Origin: Epiperipatus broadwayi
Taxonomy: Eukaryota > Onychophora > Udeonychophora > Euonychophora > Peripatidae
DNA length: 64,000 bases
Direction of reading: 5' to 3'
Assembly: GCA_028023455.1 (NCBI GenBank)
Contig: JAQFVV010006305.1
Location: forward strand, 3,651,001-3,715,000
The number at the start of each line of letters is the position of its first letter. Within the stretch, counting starts at the first letter, position 1. The translations under genes and the position numbers were made by a program. The notes under the pieces are model-generated. The model made no database searches. It was not told the DNA's origin and saw only the letters and a list, made by a program, of their open reading frames with translations. Below, piece after piece: positions 58,745 through 64,000 of the stretch.

Positions 58745-59285
58745 CAGCCACTGAAATAACACAACTAATCACATCAAAATTGCCACAAATTATTCAAACC
58801 AACATAAAACAAAAGTGAAGACCAGGGCAATCACCAAAGAAAAACAGATGCGCCAAAAAGTTAAAATGAAAGAGTCAAGCACAAGCAACTATGAAAAGCA
58901 GTAGAAAACAATAGAAACAACTGATGAAGAATTTGACCTATATTATGAAGATGCACAAGATTGACCAGCAACAGAAAAGCAAAACATGAACAAACACACC
59001 TACAATACACAATCTCAATAAAAGTAAAAATGACTTTCGACATATTGGGAACTAACTGATATTATATATGTAATAAAGGATAATTGGTAGCACATCAGTA
59101 TTCCCATAATTGAAAGCCTTAGTGCTCATGTAAAGGGAAACAACTGAACAAATGATCCATTGAAGGATACTAGCATGCACAAACCCTTATGACATATGCA
59201 CCCCTGTACATCAATATAAGTAACAAACTAGATGTAAAAATATATTTTGATGTAAAACTACCTAGATTAATAAAATGCTTTTTGA
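58745..59285. other. Spacer, nothing recognised
   Basis: A purine-rich patch (58810-59030) has a less biased plus-strand reading with QKVKMKESSTSNYEK, but it is soon stopped. No repeat identified. Confidence 0.4.
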
Positions 59286-59288
59286 AAA

Positions 59289-59483
59289 GTAGTAGTAGTA
59301 GTAGCAGTTGCAGTAGTACTAGTAGTAGCAGCAGTAATAGTAGCAGTAGCAGGAGCAGCAGTAATAGTAGTAGTAATAGTAATAATCACAACTACAATAA
59401 CAATAATAATAACAGCAATAACAACAACAACAACAACAACAATAATAATAATAATAATAATAATAACAACAACAACAACAGCA
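59289..59483. repeat. Compound trinucleotide repeat (AGT/AGC/AAT/AAC)
   Basis: An impure trinucleotide tract that reads as poly-Ser/Asn in one direction and poly-Cys/Tyr in the other. The open frames over it are artefacts. Confidence 0.95.
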
Positions 59484-59489
59484 TATAAT

Positions 59490-59980
59490 TTTCAACTGCA
59501 AGGCCATGGAGCAGACTAGATGCATTCTGCAAAGGAAATATAGAAAACAAAACACTCTACAATGATACAAATTATGTTAATTTACAAAGGTAGGTCTGTA
59601 CCAGCCATAAGGGCCTCAACCTTTGTCTTATATGCACTTTGGTGCACTAGTTGTGTGTTTGTATTGGGTAATAACCCAGAAGGCATCCAGCCATATTTGA
59701 GAATAAGTTAATTAAAATTCAAGTTAGAGACAAACAGATCACCAGCCTGGATATTTATGCAGCTACTTGGTCCCTGCTCAGACAAACAGCAAAGTTTTAA
59801 ATAATGGACAATCTAGTATATTATACGTAGACAAGAACTATGTTTTAAGCTCATGTAAATTCAGAAAGAACTCTATCAAAATGACAATGTAAATGTTAAA
59901 ATTTGTAATCAACTTGTAGCAGTTAATTTACTATGTAACCACTAATGTTGTATTCTTTTGAGATAATAAGGTCTTTTGAA
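59490..59980. other. Slightly GC-richer spacer
   Basis: Words such as AACCCAGAAGGCATCCAGCC and TTGGTCCCTGCTCAGAC at 59600-59800 look like a degraded dispersed repeat, but I cannot assign a family. Confidence 0.4.
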
Positions 59981-59981
59981 A

Positions 59982-60015
59982 CATCATCACCATCATCATC
60001 ATCATCATCATCATC

Positions 60016-60065
<50 letters not shown>
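59982..60065. repeat. (ATC)n-(ATA)n microsatellite
   Basis: About 10 ATC repeats followed by about 16 ATA repeats. Confidence 0.95.
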
Positions 60066-60370
60066 TCAATTCATTTATTTACCATACAAAACTACAGCAA
60101 AAAGCCAATTACAGTATTGCACCATAACAAATATATAAATACATAGATGAGTTTAAATGACAAATTATTAATATAATTATGTGCCATATTTCAATAAAAG
60201 ATAATTAACACATTTAAAAATCTAAAGTAGAATTAAATATCAGCATATAAACAATTATTATTAAGACATTAATAGTAACAAATAAATAAAAGGGATAAAT
60301 ATAAAGCACATAACAAAATAAAAATAAAAAAAACAATTTAATATATATAAAAACAAAATCAAGTTAAACC

Positions 60371-61950
<1,580 letters not shown>

Positions 61951-63470
61951 TTTATTGACAATAAAGGAAAGTTGTTGTGACTTATTTGTAAAGTTACAAT
62001 TGCTAACTACAATGTAAGCAATTTAAGTTGACATTATAAAGTAAATCATCCCCATTTTTCAACTCAATACCCACACAATTCCAAATTGTTGTCAGAGAAA
62101 GTTAAGTCATTGCAATCAGATCTTCATAAGCAACAAGAACTCTTGTTTTCATTTAATCATGAAGATGACAGAGCCAACAAAGCTAGTTTTTTGTTAGCTT
62201 GGAATATTGCTCATGCCAAACATCCAAATTAAAAAGAATTTATTAAAAGAAACTTGGAAGTAGTTAAAGTTTTGGATTGAGATAATACAAAATGGCAGAA
62301 ATTGATTGCACAAGTTCCTATTTTATGCTATATGACTGAGCATTATATTAGTGAAATTAGTAAAAATATTGAAAATTATTTGTTGTGAGATTTGAAAAAT
62401 TGTACAGCACTCAGTTTAGCTTTTGATGAGCCTACGGATATTCAGGATGTTCCATAATTGCCCATTTTTGTCTGCTATGTATCTACAGATATAAATATGA
62501 AAGAAGAAATACTAGATCTATTAGATTTTAGCAAAACAACTTACAATATTGATGTCAAAAGTACTCTTGATGATGTAATGAACAGGTTTAAAAAGCCTGG
62601 TAATAAATTTGTAAGTATTGTGACTGACCAAACCCCTGCAATAATAAAGAAAAACATAGGTCTTTTAAACAAAATCCCACATTTTGTACCTCTTCACAAA
62701 TCACCACAAGCATCTCATAGCAAAGCATTTGAAATATAAAATGTGCGGAAGTTTATTTTGCAGATTGTGAATTTAATTAGAACAAATGACAAAACACACC
62801 ATCAATTTAAGAATTTTTTAGAAGAGTTAAGTGATGAAACAAATGAATTACCCAGAGAGCTCTCCTTATGGTCTATTATAAAATGTTTGTAAACTTATAA
62901 TGTTTTGAACTATTTTGTGGAACTTCTAAATTCTATCACAACATTTTTAAAAGACAAAGAAAAAATACTTGGAATTAAAAGATGAAACTTAGCTTCCTAA
63001 TGTTCCTTGTATACATTATGAAAGATTTGCAAACACTTAATTTGACTTCACAAAGGGGGGGGGTTATTAGTGGATTGTTACAAACTGTATTTAATTTTGA
63101 AGCTTTTTGTGCATGATCTTAAATCCAGAATATTTAATCATTGAATATAAAGAAAATATGCCAGAATTGGAATGATTATAGGATTGAAGATTTGAAATAT
63201 TTTAAATTTACATTTGCATATTTTGTAAACCCATTTATTTGTGATATTACTGAAGATAGATTTACAATTTCTGTAACAATACTTGTTGTAACACTACTTG
63301 TTGAAAAAGCAACTGGTTAATTGTAATTATTTAAAATGAAAGAGAATCAGGGACAGCAAATGCATCACAAATCTAATTTTGTACTTAAATTTTGAAAACT
63401 CATGTCAGAATAAAAATATCCACACTTAAATAAAGCTGCTTGCTGCTTAAACATATTGTTGTGAATCATG
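61951..63470 (+). pseudogene. Dead hAT transposase (BED finger plus catalytic region)
   Basis: In one frame from 61951 to beyond 62739: a BED-type zinc finger start (FIDNKGKLL, stop, LICKVTI, later HYKVNHP, with the first Cys codon now TGA), then KASFLLAWNIAHAKHPN near 62185. Next come NCTALSLAFDEPTDIQDVP near 62400-62455, the segment EEILDLLDFSKTT, and FVSIVTDQTPAIIKKNIGLL near 62610-62670. The last corresponds to the V-T-D-G-A-P-A-M-x-G-x-x-x-G-L box of hAT elements. Its Gly is replaced by Gln. After 62739 the frame continues past further stops (KTHHQFKNFLEEL, LPRELSLW). At least six stops interrupt it. It most resembles the hAT group that gave rise to GTF2IRD2/ZBED-like proteins. Terminal repeats were not found. 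Confidence 0.8.
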
Positions 63471-64000
63471 AAATTGAAATATCATTCATAATTGACCAAT
63501 CAGCATCTCACAGAATTGCCAAAATGGCTTTAACAAATTATGTGCCAAATTTCAGTTTGTTAAATGTTATATTTTTTATTAATACATTTTTATTATTATA
63601 TTTTATTTTTATTATTAAAATTTTGAAATAATTATTTTGTATTTTATATCTATCTCTTAATAATATTTTTATATTTTATACAGCACTTAAAACTTGTATC
63701 AAATATTAATATGTCATCACATTAATTATTTAACATAAACTTTAACTATATGTATTTATTTCTGAGTACTTTATTAATATGGTGGGGCTCTTTACAATAT
63801 ATAAATGACCTCATGTATACCCATTTCTGTCTTATTACAAATATGTTTTTGCTTGCTTACAAGATCAAAACATCAGTATTCTTACTCAGATTAATTCTGG
63901 ACTTTGACTTACTTATTATATATTGGGAGAAATATCTAAACTGGATAATCTGAAAAAAAGTATCTAAATCTGCTGGGTTATGAAAAAATTTCAAACTTTT
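63471..64000. other. AT-rich right edge, nothing recognised
   Basis: Two short plus-strand open stretches without family features. The window ends in AT-rich sequence. Confidence 0.5.

Noticed and set aside
59189-59570. Overlapping Ser/Asn-rich and Cys/Tyr-rich open frames
   Set aside because: Both arise from the compound trinucleotide repeat.

Overview
The window looks like nuclear DNA from an invertebrate animal: very AT-rich (clearly over 65% by eye), full of TA, AAT and ATC microsatellites, and made almost entirely of non-coding sequence and decayed mobile elements. There is no operon structure or dense coding as in a bacterium. The elements present (RTE-like LINEs, a Penelope-like fragment, hAT, an LTR element primed by tRNA-Lys, hammerhead-bearing repeats) fit a metazoan such as a mollusc, cnidarian, flatworm or chelicerate. 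The sequence alone does not let me choose among these. I recognise no complete host gene. Three short open stretches on the minus strand (10.68-10.82, 53.94-54.14 and 55.45-55.57 kb) have plausible splice borders and are listed as weak exon candidates.

Layout. 0.12-1.95 kb: a decayed higher-order satellite. 2-12.7 kb: AT-rich desert with TA microsatellites. 12.7-13.5 kb: two inverted-repeat elements, the second with a well-formed hammerhead ribozyme (HHR) on the minus strand. 16.2-17.1 kb: a nearly perfect 438-bp-arm palindrome carrying the tail of a Penelope-like endonuclease in both arms. 17.1-20.6 kb: a tandem array of a ~409-bp unit, with five units in one orientation and four in the other. 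Every unit carries a type I hammerhead ribozyme. 22.3-24.5 kb: fold-back elements and a tRNA-like module. 26.4-32.8 kb: RTE-type LINE copies. 35.2-37.4 kb: two large palindromes and a minisatellite. 40.1-42.2 kb: another RTE copy, then a GC-richer block. 42.5 and 43.7 kb: fold-backs. 49.16-53.84 kb: an LTR element with ~2.07-kb LTRs around a 0.55-kb core. 57.6-58.7 kb: a second LINE family. 59-60.7 kb: long trinucleotide repeats. 61.95-63.47 kb: a dead hAT transposase.

How the parts relate. The main point of interest is the retrozyme-like array at 17.1-20.6 kb. Its hammerheads are drawn from the sequence: conserved core, 4 bp + internal loop + 6 bp stem I, short stem II, and a minimal palindromic stem III. 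The oldest unit keeps the fold through paired base changes. The array lies next to a Penelope-like fragment, the class of retroelement thought to spread such RNAs. A second, unrelated sequence at 13.3 kb has the same ribozyme architecture inside a terminal-inverted-repeat element, and decayed relatives occur at 42.6 kb. The rest of the window records repeated insertion, fold-back formation and microsatellite growth.
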